A DNA stretch of 64,000 nucleotides from Isoetes taiwanensis (GCA_021234155.1 JAJEKV010000017.1:2848885-2912884); one strand, 5' to 3'; numbered from the stretch's first letter, positions 22,767 to 35,440 are shown. The notes: generated by a model not told the origin, from the letters alone. Numbers and translations are program-made.

Positions 22767-24498
22767 GGTATTTTATTTAAGGTCAAAGTGTTTAGTCAAG
22801 AATATGCTCTAGAAGATTCTAGGTTAAGAAGTTTGGAAGGCATTTTTTTGAAGATTGGAGGTTCAAAGTTTGGAAGACCCTATGGTATTTGGTTCCATTC
22901 CCTAGCCATTCTCACTCATTTTTATTCTTGCCCTTTTAAAATTGCCTAGCCTTTTTTTTCCTATGTTTATACTTCCTTTGTTCACTCTTGCATACCCTAT
23001 CATATCTTGCCTAATTTTTCTTCCCTCATACATCCTTATCCCTCCATAATTTACTCCCACCATTTCCCCCATGTCTTTTGCCTTTTTTCCTATGCCATGT
23101 TCTTGCAAATCCCTCCCCATACCTATTCACCATTGTGCTATAAAAGGGCCATGTTATGTGGAATATTCCCCCTCATAATGCTTAAAATCGGGTATATTCC
23201 CCGAAAAAATTAGGGTTGCCCTTGCTCCAATGGCTCACTCCTTCAATGTTTTTATGGGTAACCCTTCCAAACCTTAGTCTAGCTTTTCAAAAACTCAAAA
23301 TACGGAATATTCATGGTTTATACTTTGAAAAATACGGTGACCGTATCGTGCAGATCTTCGAAAATACAGCTGAGCAGACCTAAAACTGGAAACAAGCTTG
23401 AATCACGCCGGAACCGAGTTTTTAAACCTGAAGACCTACCTAAACCTGGATCCCTGCTCTTAAGCATCAAATTAAGCCTAAATCTAAGCCCTAAGATGCC
23501 GGAATCATAAAATTCAAACTCATATACCAGGGAATCAATAACAGAAGTTTTTCGAAGGCCCAGACGCGTCAAACCTCGACATTGATACATGCTGAGCATG
23601 ATCTGAAGACGTTCTTGAAGTTTCTAAGTGTTCCACAGTTTAATCTGAGAAGATTGGACTGATACTATTGATTTGATATTGTTATTGACCTCCTAAGCTA
23701 CATTATTGACTAATATATGTTCCTAAGATCCTTATTCACCTTGTATTACCTTCATATCAATGAAAATTGATTGCCAAGTATTCAAAAAGTCTACTGTCAT
23801 GATCCTTTAGCATTCTTGTATCACAAACATTTTTACAGAAAAGAAATTCCCTATTTTTTCTTGCATAAGACCATTTGCATGTCATATCCCATCTTATTTG
23901 CACCTGTGTGCACAAAAATTTCAAAAAAAATCCATCTCAAACTCGAGTTACCATTTTTTGCATTCTGTATGATACAAATCCAGACTGATATCCACAAAAC
24001 AGTGCCAAAAAAATAGTTTTAGAGATTCAAATTTTGATTTGGCAGCATGCTCCTTACCTCTGAAGTCTAAAAAGCATCCTAGTTTTGGAATTTCCTTGAA
24101 ATTCAATTTACAACTCAAGTTACAAAACTCTGAGCTCTGTTTGCCACATTGACTGGTATTGACCAAAAATTGACCCAACTTTGAGATCGAATATCTCACA
24201 GATCAAGACTCAGACTTGGTCAAGTTCTTTACCTTTGCTTGCCTACAACCTTTTTTGAGTAAGTCACAGTCATCTGACCTTGGAAATCAATCTGCATACG
24301 AGATCTGTGTTGATTTGAACAGGGGGTCCAAAATCCAGAATTGGGAAAGGTATAAAACTCTATGATTCAGCTTTTTCTTTGGAAAATTCCTGTGTAGATT
24401 GATCACCTTAAGTGATCTGGAGGTTCTAACCCCAACTTGGGTGAAAACTCAAGTTGGCTTCTTGTGTTTGACTCTCTAGGCCAGGTTGAGGGTCAACA
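22767..24498 (+). repeat. Right LTR of the Ty3 element (shortened)
   Basis: Matches the left LTR from 11492 to 13221 with roughly 20-25 differences by eye and ends GGGTCAACA at the GAGAG target duplication. Sequence corresponding to the outer part of the left LTR is not present. Confidence 0.88.
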
Positions 24499-24872
24499 GA
24501 GAGTGAGGAGTTAGATGAGGAAACAGAAACTCATCGACTTTTTTATGAAGATATGTAAAAAATGTCGTCTTATAGGCCTGAGAGGCCTCCACAGACGTAA
24601 TACATTTCATTTCATTTCATTTCTCTGTGTGTGTGTGTGTGTAAAAAACAGGTCATATCATATGACAAAGAAGCCACTTAAATTCATAAATTGTTCACTG
24701 AACAAAAACATCTCATTGGGATGCATAAATTACATGAATTCACATGATATAATATAATATAAAAAGATTTTTTCCCAACTATCTGAAAACAGGAATTTAT
24801 TTTCTGGAATAAAAAAAAACATCTAGCATGGTAAATCTCAGGAAGTTCAAAGGAAGGATCTCACCACATCCT
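24499..24872 (+). mobile_element. LINE copy c, right part, and shared tail
   Basis: Continues copy c after the Ty3 insertion: the acidic codons, stop, (ATTTC)n tail near 24600-24622, TG run and AT-rich tail identical to 4749-5120 at all but a few sites. Homology ends at CACCACATCCT (24872). Confidence 0.85.
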
Positions 24873-25230
24873 AAAAATTTCAATGCAAGCATCTACATTT
24901 TTGCTCAAGGGTAGAGGCGTGGTACCTGCAGACCATCCAGGAGCTTAAGTTAGTATAGTAATAGTAACTAGACCTGGGAACTGCAGGTGTCATAGCCACC
25001 ACCCAGTTGTTATCCATGTCAAAGCTAAAATATAGATCTAAGCATGAAACTTTAAGAATGATAACATCATATATTCTTAAAAAGACATACATTTTAGGAA
25101 TTTTCATCTCTACTAGCAATCTCAAATTAGTGTTCAAATCACTAGGATAAAATCCTTCAAATAAAATTCCTTACTGCTATGTATTTATGCATAGCAGTCT
25201 TGTGTGTATCCACAAGGTAACTGCTAATAT
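24873..25230 (-). other. Possible exon remnants of an unidentified gene
   Basis: On the minus strand an exon-like piece around 24985-25030 is bounded by TATTTTAG and CCCAG|GTCTAG and reads FDMDNNWVVAMTPAVP. A second begins after CTGGTCTGCAG-like sequence near 24920 (YHASTLEQKC). The peptide DMDNNW..A.TP is also encoded at about 3385 and, altered, about 8150 on the plus strand. No family recognised. Confidence 0.3.
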
Positions 25231-27475
25231 CATTTAAGTGGCAAGGGAGATGCATTTCAGGAAAATGAACTTAACATAAAACAAAGAAGCACAAATAGCC
25301 TTTAAACAAGAGGTGCAACAAAGCAATGAAAAATACACACAAAGGACTGTTTAAGAACACCATAAGAGGCCCGCTTCAGAAACAAGAGAAATACTACCCA
25401 GAAAATACAAAGCACACGGGCAAAGGGTAAATGTAAAAAATAAATAAAAGGACCAGCCTGGACTGAGATATCACTGTTCTAAGAAGCAAGGAAAAACAAA
25501 ACCTAAAACTACTGATCAAATGGAAAGCCATACCTGGGAGCAAATTGCAAAGAACTTCTGAACATTAAGCAAAGAGGACATTAAGCAACAAGCAAGCAGC
25601 AGCTAAAGGCAGGAAAAAGAACAAATATAGCAAAGGAAATAAAGGCAAAGGCCAGCCTGCCGCAACTAACAGATGAAGAAGCACCACACAGGCAAATTGT
25701 TAACAAAAAGGAAAAGTTACAGAAATATGCAACAAGCAAACGATAGAAAAGCAAAAGCAAACAGAAAAATTTTAAAGCAAAGAGCACTTAGACAACTAGG
25801 CAAAGGAAATGCCTATTAGAGTGGCTAAAGGCAGGAAGAAAAGATCAAACAAAACAAGGCACAAAATAAATTGGCACAAGCTGGTCAAAAGGGCAAATCA
25901 AAGAGGCTAATTGCCATAGGACAAAAATGGCATAGGATAAGCCTACTGCAGCAGGTACAGGCTGGAAAAAAGAACAAATATAGCAAGGGAAAAAGACATA
26001 TCCAGCACGCCACATCATGGCAAAGAAACAAGCACAAGATAGGCAGAATGTTAGCAATTAGCCCAAGAAAGGTAAAGGGAGGAAGAAATTCAACAATTAG
26101 CATCAATCAGACAATAGCATAAAGTAGCATACTAGACGAGGACAGCAAAAGAGGTAAGGGATAAATTATAGAAAATATCAAGGCAGAAGGGCCATTCAAA
26201 CAATCAACAAGCCATGACTCATGAGACAATAAAGGCACAGGAGCAGTCTATAACAGCAGCTACAGGAAGGGAAAAATTAAAATTGACAAGGGAAAAGGAA
26301 AAGAAGCCATCGCCAGCACGTTAAATCTGGTAAAGGTAAAGGGAAATTAACAAAGGTAGAAGGGAAAAATATAGAATCAATGAGCCACTAGAAAATAAAG
26401 GTAGAGGAGACGCCACCATCAATAGCAATAGGCTGGAGCAGGATCAGATCTAGTAGAAAGGCAAATTGAAAAAGCAAAATGCTAAAAGAACACAATGCAA
26501 AGGAGAAGCCTACTGCAGCAAATAGAGGCAGCAATGGAGATAAAGGCACGATCCAGCACACCACACGTGGCATATGCACTGCATAACATACACTGGCATA
26601 ATCTGGGCAGAAGGGCACAACAAAGATGCATAATGCCATAAGAAAAACAAGTGACAAAAACAAAAGGCACAAGAGGTGCAGCAAATTGTTCAGCAATTAG
26701 AGGCAGGAAAGGGATCAGAAAAAGCAAGGAAAAAAGTCAGCACATCATAGCAACCAAATGAACAAGTACAACAAATGCAAATTGTAAAAAGAAGTTTCAA
26801 GAAAGGTAAGGGGAGGAAGAAAATCAACAATTTAAAGTGATCCCAAAGAAGAAAGAGTACAGAAAAAGGCAATAATCAAACAACCAAAAAACAGCAGCAA
26901 ATAGACAATTTGGAGAGCAAATTCAGAAGCAAAGACCATACATACTGCTCAAGCATACCACGAAAACAGAATTACATGACATCCCTTAGAAGAAAGCCCG
27001 AGGAAAAGAGAAGGAAACGATGAAGAAGAGAGAGTGCAAGAGACCAGCGAAGGATAGGAACCAGGCCGGAGCTTATGAGATGGACGACAGAAGAGGCACA
27101 CTAAAATTTCAAGAAATAGGCAAGCGGGAAAGGCCAGAAAAGGCCAAGCACGAAAAACTGAAAAAAAAAACAACCTCAGAGCCACTAAAGGAAATAATAG
27201 AAAAGGTTAAAGTAACGAGACAAACTTCCATTAAAAGATCCTAACAACTAAAGGTTGACACCATGGACACGAACCATAGAGGAGGCCAAGAAACTTGGCC
27301 AAGCAACCATAGAGGAAGGAAGGCCCAAGTAAAAAACTACCAACATAAAAAAAATATATGTGGAAGCCCACAAAGTTGGGATAAGCAAATAAATAAAACC
27401 ACAAAGGAACAAAAGGGAAAAAAAGCCAAAGAGACTCCAGTAAAAAAACCCAGCTACTCAGCAGAGGAATTGTGT
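25231..27475. repeat. Purine-rich degenerate tandem array
   Basis: About 2.2 kb in which the plus strand is very poor in T. Landmarks such as CAGCAGCTAAAGGCAGG (25596), CTGCAGCAGGTACAGGCTGG (25951), AACAGCAGCTACAGGAAGG (26251) and CTGCAGCAAATAGAGGCAGC (26516) recur every 265-355 bp. They are followed by related words (GAACAAATATAGCAA, GGCAAAGG, CCAGCACGCC). This reads as an old satellite or a repetitive transposon interior. The hydrophobic minus-strand frames through it are a by-product of composition. Confidence 0.6.
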
Positions 27476-27483
27476 GTGGGAAT

Positions 27484-28393
27484 CATAGTTACGAAACACG
27501 GCCGTTTCGGCCGTGGCCCACGGCTACCATGGTATTTTGGAGTAATCCGCTATGAACACGCCGCAAATCGAGGGCGTTTTTGTCCGATACTAAACCACGG
27601 GCGTGGTTCAAATTTTGAAACACTGTGAGCGGGAGAACAACGGTCGTTGTTTTCCAGTTTTTCAGAGATAAGAGTTTTTCGTTGTTTTCCAGTTGTTCTA
27701 GCTTGAAACGGCCCTTCTGTTCCCCCATTCTTCCATTTTTTCGCCTGGACTACTCTTCTGGAAGCCCTTGCTTTCGCCTGGACTACTCTGCCTTTTGCTT
27801 TTCGCCGATCGCTTTCCGGATCGCCTGGGTTTGTGTGGTCGAGTTCCGTGGTGTTAGGTGTTGTGTCTGGCCGGATTGAGATGCCAGGATGAGATATCTG
27901 CCCGGAAATCTGATGGGGGATTGAAGCATCTGTCAATATCTTTATCAATATTCAGCATCTGTTTCAAGCATCTGTCAATATCTGTTAATAATATACATTT
28001 CATTGAAGTATGTTGCCGAGCATCTGCTTTGCATTGAAGCCGCCACGCTTGAAGGTCGCAGCAGGCATTGAAGCCCGTGGTCTTCTCGCCTGACATCAAC
28101 AATCCTACAATACAAACAGATAAAGAAATATATAATGCCATAGTCGATTCTACAGGGCAGATAAAGAAACAGTGTATAATATATCTTACTGTCACACCAT
28201 CAGGACAGTTCTTCTACAGTGGAAATTTCCTTTTTGAATTTTGCTGAAATTTCCATTTTTTTTTATATATTTTAGAAACTTTAAGTATTTTAAAGAATAT
28301 TCCCGTGTTATTCGTTTCCGTGTTCTGTTGCCGTTTCCGTTTTCTAAAATTTGGGGAGCCGTTGTGTTTCCGTGGCCGTGTTTCGTAACTATG
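27484..28393. mobile_element. Non-autonomous hAT-type element (MITE), 910 bp
   Basis: Terminal inverted repeats CATAGTTACGAAACACGGCC at 27484-27503 and its complement at 28374-28393 are flanked by an exact 8-bp duplication GTGGGAAT (27476-27483 and 28394-28401). The 8-bp duplication and CA...TG ends with a CATAG start are typical of hAT elements. There is no transposase inside; small ORFs are not convincing. The duplication is perfect, so insertion is not very old. Confidence 0.88.
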
Positions 28394-28401
28394 GTGGGAA
28401 T

Positions 28402-28742
28402 CCTACATGGATTGGAAAAATTACAAGGGTAGTAAAGGAAAAGGCAACCACACACATCAGTTAAACCTACAACCGTTTAGTAAAGGGAAAAAAGGATAAG
28501 GACATGCAACCATAGAGGAAAATACAGCACAAGACAGGAAACCAGCCAACCACACCCAAAATGGAAGCCCACTAGGGTGGGATCAAAATACAAGGGTAGT
28601 GAAGGAAAAAATAGCCAAAAACCAGTTAACATTCCAGCCACTTAATATAGGAAATTAAGGAACCTTTCAAGCTAGTTTGCCACTACTGAAGCATTTGACA
28701 GAGTAGGAATGTAGTAGAGAGCGAGAGAAAGAGAAAAAGTAA

Positions 28743-28745
<3 letters not shown>
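28402..28745. other. Non-coding, continues the purine-rich array
   Basis: Composition and words (ACAAGGGTAGT(A/G)AAGGAAAA, CACACATCAG) resemble the array to the left, so the hAT-type element appears to have landed in it. No gene seen. Confidence 0.4.

Positions 28746-28807
<62 letters not shown>
28746..28807 (+). repeat. (TG)n microsatellite, 62 bp
   Basis: A pure TG run that abuts the broken edge of the LTR at 28808. Confidence 0.95.
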
Positions 28808-28809
<2 letters not shown>

Positions 28810-28926
28810 ACAAAAATACCCTTAGGTCAACCCCCTAGGTTTAACATACCCCATGGTGGCGTATTTCTACTACGTGACGTGTCAGTATATTTATACGTAT
28901 ACCATATAAATATGTGGAACGTCACA
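28808..28926 (-). repeat. 3' LTR remnant
   Basis: Matches the outer end of the LTR at 39941-40094 (CCCCATGGTGGCGTATTTC, CTACGTGACG, ATTTATACGTATA, GTGGAACGTCACA) with modest divergence. Confidence 0.75.
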
Positions 28927-28938
28927 TTCTCCCCACCT
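28927..28938 (-). promoter_or_regulatory. Polypurine tract
   Basis: On the minus strand AAGGTGGGGAGAA directly precedes the TGTGACG start of the 3' LTR, as expected for the plus-strand primer. Similar CTCCCCACCTTA words occur at about 29012 and 31093 on the plus strand. Confidence 0.55.
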
Positions 28939-30070
28939 TAGAAATGATGTTGTCCTCAGCATCAAGACTGCTCTTGCTCTGGGCCAACACACGAGATGTT
29001 GGAAGCAAGTCTCCCCACCTTATAGAGAGCGGACCTATCAAGGTAGGTGATATTAAGGATATATATCAAGCTTTTTTGAAATATATTCAAGACACTATAT
29101 GTTATACAACAGTACATGATCGTATTAATAATGACATGTAAATTTTAACATTACTTACACAGACTCGGTGAGTTTCATTTTATGACTTTGGGTTTCCAGC
29201 AACCCTGATACACATTTTATTTTAATATCATATAGACCGTCATAGTACAAAAAGTATTTTAACAAGACGATCATGAACAACCCTAGTCCATGCTAGAGAT
29301 ATCTTAAGGGAATTAATTCGGATAGTAAAATTATATTTAGGGTAGGACTTAACAAGTACAGTTACACAAGTAATATCTAGACAATAATGTTACATAGAGA
29401 AGGTGTTAATTAATGTATGGAAGGATTAGACACGTGCTCTCATGCTCCTTGTTGGGTACTGCATTAGCTTTATAAACATATCGTATAGAAGGCAGCGTTA
29501 TGCTATCATTACGATGACATTTAGCTTAACAATAAAGGACATTAAAGTTTATAACACGTGTTGTCATGCGGAGTGCTGGCAATGCACCCGCACCTTAATC
29601 TATCTTAGATTACATATATAATAATTAAGTTGTGGTTGAAGGAATAGAATAGAATAGAAAAAACCACCCCCATAAGGAAATAGAAAAAATTAACTACAAG
29701 GGTTCCTATCATGCCTATGGTTTGCCATTCATAGCGGCATAAGGAATGGTCATGTTCCTATTATCGCCGAGATGAACGCGGTCTATCATCTACATGCCTA
29801 GGATGCATCTACCCCACCAGGTCTCTGCATGATCCTTGCTGGACCAAGCCTTCATTGGCTAGTGTGCAGTCGGGGTTGATCGCATCGTTGATGGCGCGGC
29901 GCTGGAGTACCCCCCTGTTTAAGCTATCTGAGCAGAGGCACTAGCAGAAGACTACTATTAGCCACCTATATTAAAACATGGCTTGGGGCACTAATGATGA
30001 TGCCTACACCTGGCCGAGACGGCGTGAGCCACTGGGACAAGTGCTTTTCCTATCCATGAGTGGTGATGAT
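28939..30070. other. Interior of the LTR element, no gene seen
   Basis: AT-rich with short ORFs only; nothing recognised apart from the terminal peptide mentioned for the LTR element. Confidence 0.4.
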
Positions 30071-30846
30071 CAGGGCTCGAATTTGACGGCTTTCACACCT
30101 GCTTTTTGGATTTTTGCCCGTAAAAACAGGTGGAAATTTTTTTTGTATGGCAAATGAAGTGCAGCACTTGGGCAATTGCCCGTCATAGGGAAGGACAACT
30201 ACAAGATATACTCGTCATTTGAAAGGCTAGGAACAGAGAAATGCCCGTCATTTTTTCTTGCTATACATCTATATATAAATTTAAATAGATTATTATCCCA
30301 TTTTTTAAAATATACATTCTAGAAACCAATGAACCATTGACTTAGAAATATCTTGCATGTTGTATTGGATGCACTTGCTAGGAGGTTTAAAGATGTGAGT
30401 GAGATATATAATGCCATGAAGTTCTTCAATCCATCTGCATATGCTGTGGATGATGTTGTAAGGGATGACAAGACTAAAGAATGGTTGGAAAAATTGCTTG
30501 CCAAGTTTGCTTCAAAAGTAGACATGGCTAGACGTTTGAGTGAGCGGGACGATTTCGTTGAGACACTTTTCAGGGCTGCCAAGAACAAAGGGATGGTGAT
30601 GGCTTGGACTATTTGTAGAGATGAAAATGGAACATGTGACAGTTGGTGGGAAAGTTTTCTAGTATGGCAATATTGGTCATTCCTGGAAGCATGACCTCTT
30701 GTGAGAGAGGTTTCTCCCGTCAAAATGCTATTAAGAGTGCTATAAGATCGACCATGAACTTAGAAACACTTGATGCCACAATGTGTGTATCATTGTGGAA
30801 TGAACCTTTTGAAAGCATAAATTGGCAAGCATATTACAAGGACTGA
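30071..30846 (+). pseudogene. hAT transposase C-terminal fragment
   Basis: Two overlapping frames at 30353-30694 and 30643-30846 encode the end of a hAT transposase. A helical stretch (VVLDALARRFKDVSEIYNAM) leads to DSWWESF, and after a frame change to LAILVIPGSMTSCERGFSRQ, NAIKSAIRSTMNLETLDATM, the hAT dimerisation domain (a.l...i..s...sER.FS......k). The stop is at 30844-30846. The catalytic RNase-H-like core is absent. CAGGGCTCGAATTT at 30071 resembles a hAT terminal repeat, and AAGCCCTG near 31728 could be the opposite end, but the flanking 8-bp words do not match. Confidence 0.75.
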
Positions 30847-32440
30847 TATGAAGCGAAGCAAAGGAGAGAATGCCACTTGAGTGGCCTTCTTTCTATCCGT
30901 CTATGTTTTTTGAGGAACAAAACTAGTTTCTGTCATATTAAATTTTTTTATTGCACCTACACCTACGTGACCTCCGGTCATGTGCACACGCAGTGCATGA
31001 TGGCATAAGGAACTTTTAAGATGATCCCATCGTCGCCAACAATTATCTGCTTAACATGTATGCATCTTAGATACATGAGGATATATACGGTCTCCCCACC
31101 TTATTGACTCACTTGCTAATATATAATGCAAGGTGACATTCCCGGGAATACCAGATGCCCTCCACCCATCGAGGCTGTGTCGTCTAATTTGGAGATGAGG
31201 TGGCCGTTGCGTTGAATATATAGGTTCTCGACCGTAAAAGATTATGTGGTTGTCTTAAGGTATTCATTTAGTAGCCCTAGCTAAGATACTGATTAGGTAT
31301 GATGGATGCAGTTATCATGTAACATTTATCCCAATGATGCAAAAAGTTTACAAAATTACTTATGACAATGCTACCCGGCAAGGTTCTGTCATGATGACAT
31401 CCCTTTTGGTTCCAGAAGATTAGGAAACTAATCCTAAATATATAATACATGCTGCTATTCTAGAGAGTTGCCCTGTCGTTGTTAATCAAATTCTGGAATT
31501 AGTCCCACCAAGTGAGTTGATGTTATCATAGCAAGTTGGCCGAACTTGCTAGATTACTTCGTTTCATGTGGGGGTCTTTATTTATTGGTGGTGTACAATA
31601 AAGCAGTCCAGGACATAGGGTGCTGGTTGCCCTTCAAGCTACCCTTCATTGCCCTTCCCTTGCCCTTCAAAAAATACTGGGATGTTCTTTAGTTATGTAT
31701 AACATAATGAGCATATTGGTAATGTGAAGCCCTGATCACACATGTTACCTATGAAGGTGTTGATTTAGTGCTTGAATTTCGTTTTTTTGTACACCACTAG
31801 CAAAAAAACACCCGTGGTCGGTTTATTCCTAGGGGATACTAGCTTTATATATGGTTAACATTATCCTCGTAATGTTTCCTGCTTAGTAAGGTGATCAAGC
31901 TCACCAAGTGGACTCAATACGTTATATGTGCTAACAGTCATGTATAAGTTTAGTTAATCCTGCGGATTTCCTTGCCATGCATTGAGGACTTCCTCAATTC
32001 TTGGGGTGATAGCTCGTACTCGGCATGTACGAGAAATGCTTGACGAGCGTATCAGGCGTGATATTAGTCGAAGCCAATGCTACTTAACTTATCGAACCGT
32101 ATGCAGCTGGAAGCGTGCTAAGAGTTCGTCCAGCTACTGCATACTCAATCGGTTTGTTGAAGGTGTGTTGTTCGTTGATGTAGAGGTTGGCTTTCTTCAC
32201 TAAGGTCCTGCTATTAGCGACGGTTTGATGATGTAGCTGACAACTTGATGTGTCCTTGATCGCATGACAAAAGTTTGAAAGAGACGCCTTCGAAAAAAAA
32301 AAGATCCATGTTGAGTTCTTCATCTCGGCGTCTAAAGGATGACCGTGGATTTTAATATTATCGCGCGAACTCCACGGAAGTCCCTATTATGGAGTCGGTC
32401 TCTTATGGATAGAGAGGTCGCATCAATAGGCAAATTACTG
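30847..32440. other. No gene seen
   Basis: Mixed composition. Contains a CCCTTCAAG / CCCTTC cluster near 31630-31670 and CTCCCCACCTTATTG at 31093 but no recognisable coding sequence. Confidence 0.4.
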
Positions 32441-32449
32441 ATGTTATAC

Positions 32450-33310
32450 TCCGAAATATACATATTATATTAACAGTAAATCACAATATACGCAAATTAA
32501 ATGAAAAAACATTATGTAGTTTAAACACATTTATCCAATTGTAAACGATACATATGCGCAGATGTAGATTATTTCTATTTGGTTATAGAGAGTGATACTC
32601 CCGGCACTGGACGCTGGAAGTTATTCCTTGTGGTTTTCAAGTTCTTTGTATACGCCTATCGGGCTCGGCTTTTACTTGAGACTTCTTTTTATTATACCAT
32701 GCTATAAGTTTGATTGACTATAATTCTCTTGCTTATTGCTTTATGTTGTTAAATAAGTCATGTGTTGTTACCCTCAGTAGTACAGATACTCATTAGATTT
32801 ATATATATATTTTTTTATTATTATGTTATACCATACAACATAGTCCTTTAGTCCTGACAACTGTTAATTCACAGATATACAGTGAATTATATGTGACATT
32901 GGTAGGTATATAGGCAAAGATTATTTAGACAGAGGGGTTCTTAGGTATTTATCATTCATATAATTCCTTGATAATGATAATCCGAGTCGCAATATTTCTT
33001 CTAAAGGTTTTATAACGCATAGTAATGATATTCGTCGATTTCATTATATTAACACTTCATGATTCTACACTTAAATATATATGGGTATCTTACATTTAGA
33101 TGTGTATTCATTTTCGTCATTATTTACATCTATTTTTATTTATAGACATTAAACACACATCCAAACTCTCCTATAGTTGTTTTTTGTTCCATTTAGAGAC
33201 ATTTATCTAAGTGTAGACGATACACACTTGTAAGTGTAGGTTACCTCTATTTGGTTATAACAGTGATAATTCTGACAGTGGGTACTGGAAAGTTATTCCT
33301 TATGAAGGCA

Positions 33311-33343
<33 letters not shown>

Positions 33344-33790
33344 TACATCCGTATCAGTTTTATTTACTATAATTTGCTTAGCTATTGTTGTTGACTCTTA
33401 AACAAGTCATATAGTGCTGCCCTCTGTGCTATACCTATCGATCAGATTTATACTTTTATTATATTAGACGATACAGACGTAGTTATTTAGCCCTTACACC
33501 CGTTAATACCATATACATCTCAAGGATTGTATCTCTTATGATTAGGTATATACGTCCTAATTATTTAAATAATACATACATAATTCCATGTTTATATTCT
33601 ACTATATTTACATTTCAGCATTCCATATTTACACATATCTGTATCTTACATTTATATGTGTATAGATTTCAAGGCACTATGTAGGTCGGTTTAAATTTAT
33701 AAACATTAAGGACGCATATAGATTCTCTTATAGTTTTTTTCCATTTGCGGAGATTATTTACAGATACAGACGTTTTTATTCTATTACGGC
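32450..33790 (+). repeat. Diverged direct repeat of about 560-670 bp
   Basis: Two AT-rich units and part of a third. ACATTTATCCAATTGTAAACGA (32528) pairs with the ACATTTATCTAAGTG block (33199). The following TATTTGGTTATA, AGTGATA and GGAAAGTTATTCCTT words pair in the same order. GTATCTTACATTTA recurs at 33084 and 33641, and TATAGTT.TTTTTCCATTT at about 33175 and 33735. Identity is low, so the repeat is old. A 30-bp T run lies at 33313-33342. Confidence 0.6.
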
Positions 33791-34542
33791 ACCAATATGT
33801 CTCGCAGACTATTTGTATGTGACACGGTCAAGGTGATGTTGTTGGCGAAAAGCTAGACAAAGGAAATAATATATCGCTGTCCGTGCATGCAGTGGCGATG
33901 GGGTCTTCCTGTGTTATGAAAGGGATTTGGGGTGAGACGCACGCATCCTAGTCCGAAGATTACCGGGAAGTCGTTCAACGTACGGCTTTGAAGCTTGGTT
34001 TGTTGGAGGAGTGGGCATTCGAGACTCTACGTGGAGTATAGCGAGCCTTGAAAATTTGAAAAACTGTGTTGAACCTGCACTTAATGCCTATTATGCCATT
34101 AACTGCTGCGTATGCTGCCCATCAAGTACGAGCCGGACCGGTAAGGTGGCTGATCGAGCTTTCGATTACTTCAAATATCTTTCATGGGTTGAGTATCGGA
34201 TTCGAAAGAGTCGCTGGTGTCTGAGGAAGAGGTGGATGTGACCGCAGGGCGTGGACGTTTAAGACATTGAGAGTGCGCAGGCACACGAGAGTCCGTAGGC
34301 GGAGGTGCGCATTGCTATCTATAAATGAGAAACTTGTATGAAACAAATCAAGAATAATTGAGCATACACAATTAACATCCATAGGTAGAAGATCCTAACG
34401 GTGGTCTGCGGAAACAAGATTATCAGAGTGACACAATGGTAGTTTGGATAAGGAGAGTCGAAGTGAATGGTTTATCCAAAATTATAGGAGGTGCCCTGAT
34501 GATTCTAGGTACTTAGCAAAGTAAAGAGCATGATAAAACATG
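33791..34542. other. No gene seen
   Basis: Mixed-composition DNA between the direct repeat and composite element B. ORFs here are short and not recognised. Confidence 0.4.
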
Positions 34543-34725
34543 AATATGTAGCACAATAACAGGGGGTTACTTTTAGATTTTTATACGTTTTTTCACATGG
34601 TTTTTCTATGATTTCGTTGTTGTATTCGTTGAGGTATACTAAATAGTATTTCTAGAGTGCAACCTTTATGGGCCGTTAATTTTTGTTGGTTGGAACAATC
34701 CGAGGGTTGTTGTCTTTCTCTGCAT

Positions 34726-34870
34726 GTGTTTGTGCATGAACACTGCGCATGTGTATGCATGTGCATGTGTGTGCATGTGCATGTTCATGTGCATGTGCAT
34801 GTGTATTGTGCAAGTGCAAGTGCAAGTGCAAGTGCATGTGTGTGCATGTGTGTGCATGTGTGCATATGCA
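34726..34870 (+). repeat. (GTGCAT)n / (GTGCAA)n microsatellite
   Basis: A degenerate run of TGTGCATG and AAGTGC units. It generates Cys/Val/His-rich spurious frames on both strands. Confidence 0.9.
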
Positions 34871-35440
34871 TGTGTACTTGCCCTCTTGGATTCTTATTGC
34901 CGGAGTGGATTTTACTACCACGAGATGGATTTTTTACTCACACTTACAAAGGTATTTGTTTTTTAATGTTTCTTCAGTTAGCATAATGTTTTCTTTTACA
35001 AGGTATTGGTTTCCTGATTCTACAATGTAGTGCTGCAAAACCCCTTTTTGTTTCCTTCCTAAGATTTGCTGCAGATTCAAGTTTAGGCCCTCTGTTTGCT
35101 TCCAACTCTTAGATATTCCCCGGGTCACGGGATTGTTCATAGCAAACCGACCTTTAGCTTCAATCAACAAACGGATTCTTATATGCACAACAAAGCGGAT
35201 TATTCCACCCTTTTCCATGTCATGCGATCACCAAACAAGCGGGGCCACAAGAATGCATTTATATTGTAGGTTTGGAACTTTAATCGAACCATAAGGTGAA
35301 TCATGCATTACCTTTAAGCTAGAGATGGAGCATCCAAAATCATATGGATTGATAAACAATGGTATCATTGTGAAAGAGAAATAGTTGTAGCAGAAGTAAC
35401 AATATGTAGCATAATAACAGGGGGTTTTCTTTGTGTTGCA

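Larger units (their letters stand above)
9618..24498 (+). mobile_element. Ty3/gypsy LTR retrotransposon with nested insertions (fossil)
   Basis: The ends are TGTTG...CAACA, flanked by a perfect 5-bp duplication GAGAG at 9613-9617 and 24499-24503. The empty site is seen in LINE copy b near 4747. Parts in order: left LTR, tRNA-Gln-like primer site, gag with two zinc knuckles, protease-like block, an RNase H domain, reverse transcriptase, a second RNase H remnant, integrase with chromodomain-less C-terminus, a 3' non-coding region and a shortened right LTR. It carries a truncated L1 in the left LTR and a composite element in pol. By eye the LTRs differ at about 1-1.5% of sites, so the insertion is fairly recent. 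It is broken, with several breaks besides the two insertions. Confidence 0.93.

Noticed and set aside
25581-26872. Hydrophobic, membrane-protein-like frames on the minus strand
   Set aside because: The plus strand is purine-rich and nearly free of T, which removes stops and yields Leu/Phe/Cys-rich text on the other strand. There are no conserved domains and many overlapping frames.
34657-35030. Cys/Val/His-rich frames that resemble a metallothionein or zinc protein
   Set aside because: They come from the GTGCAT microsatellite, and all three frames on both strands are open there.
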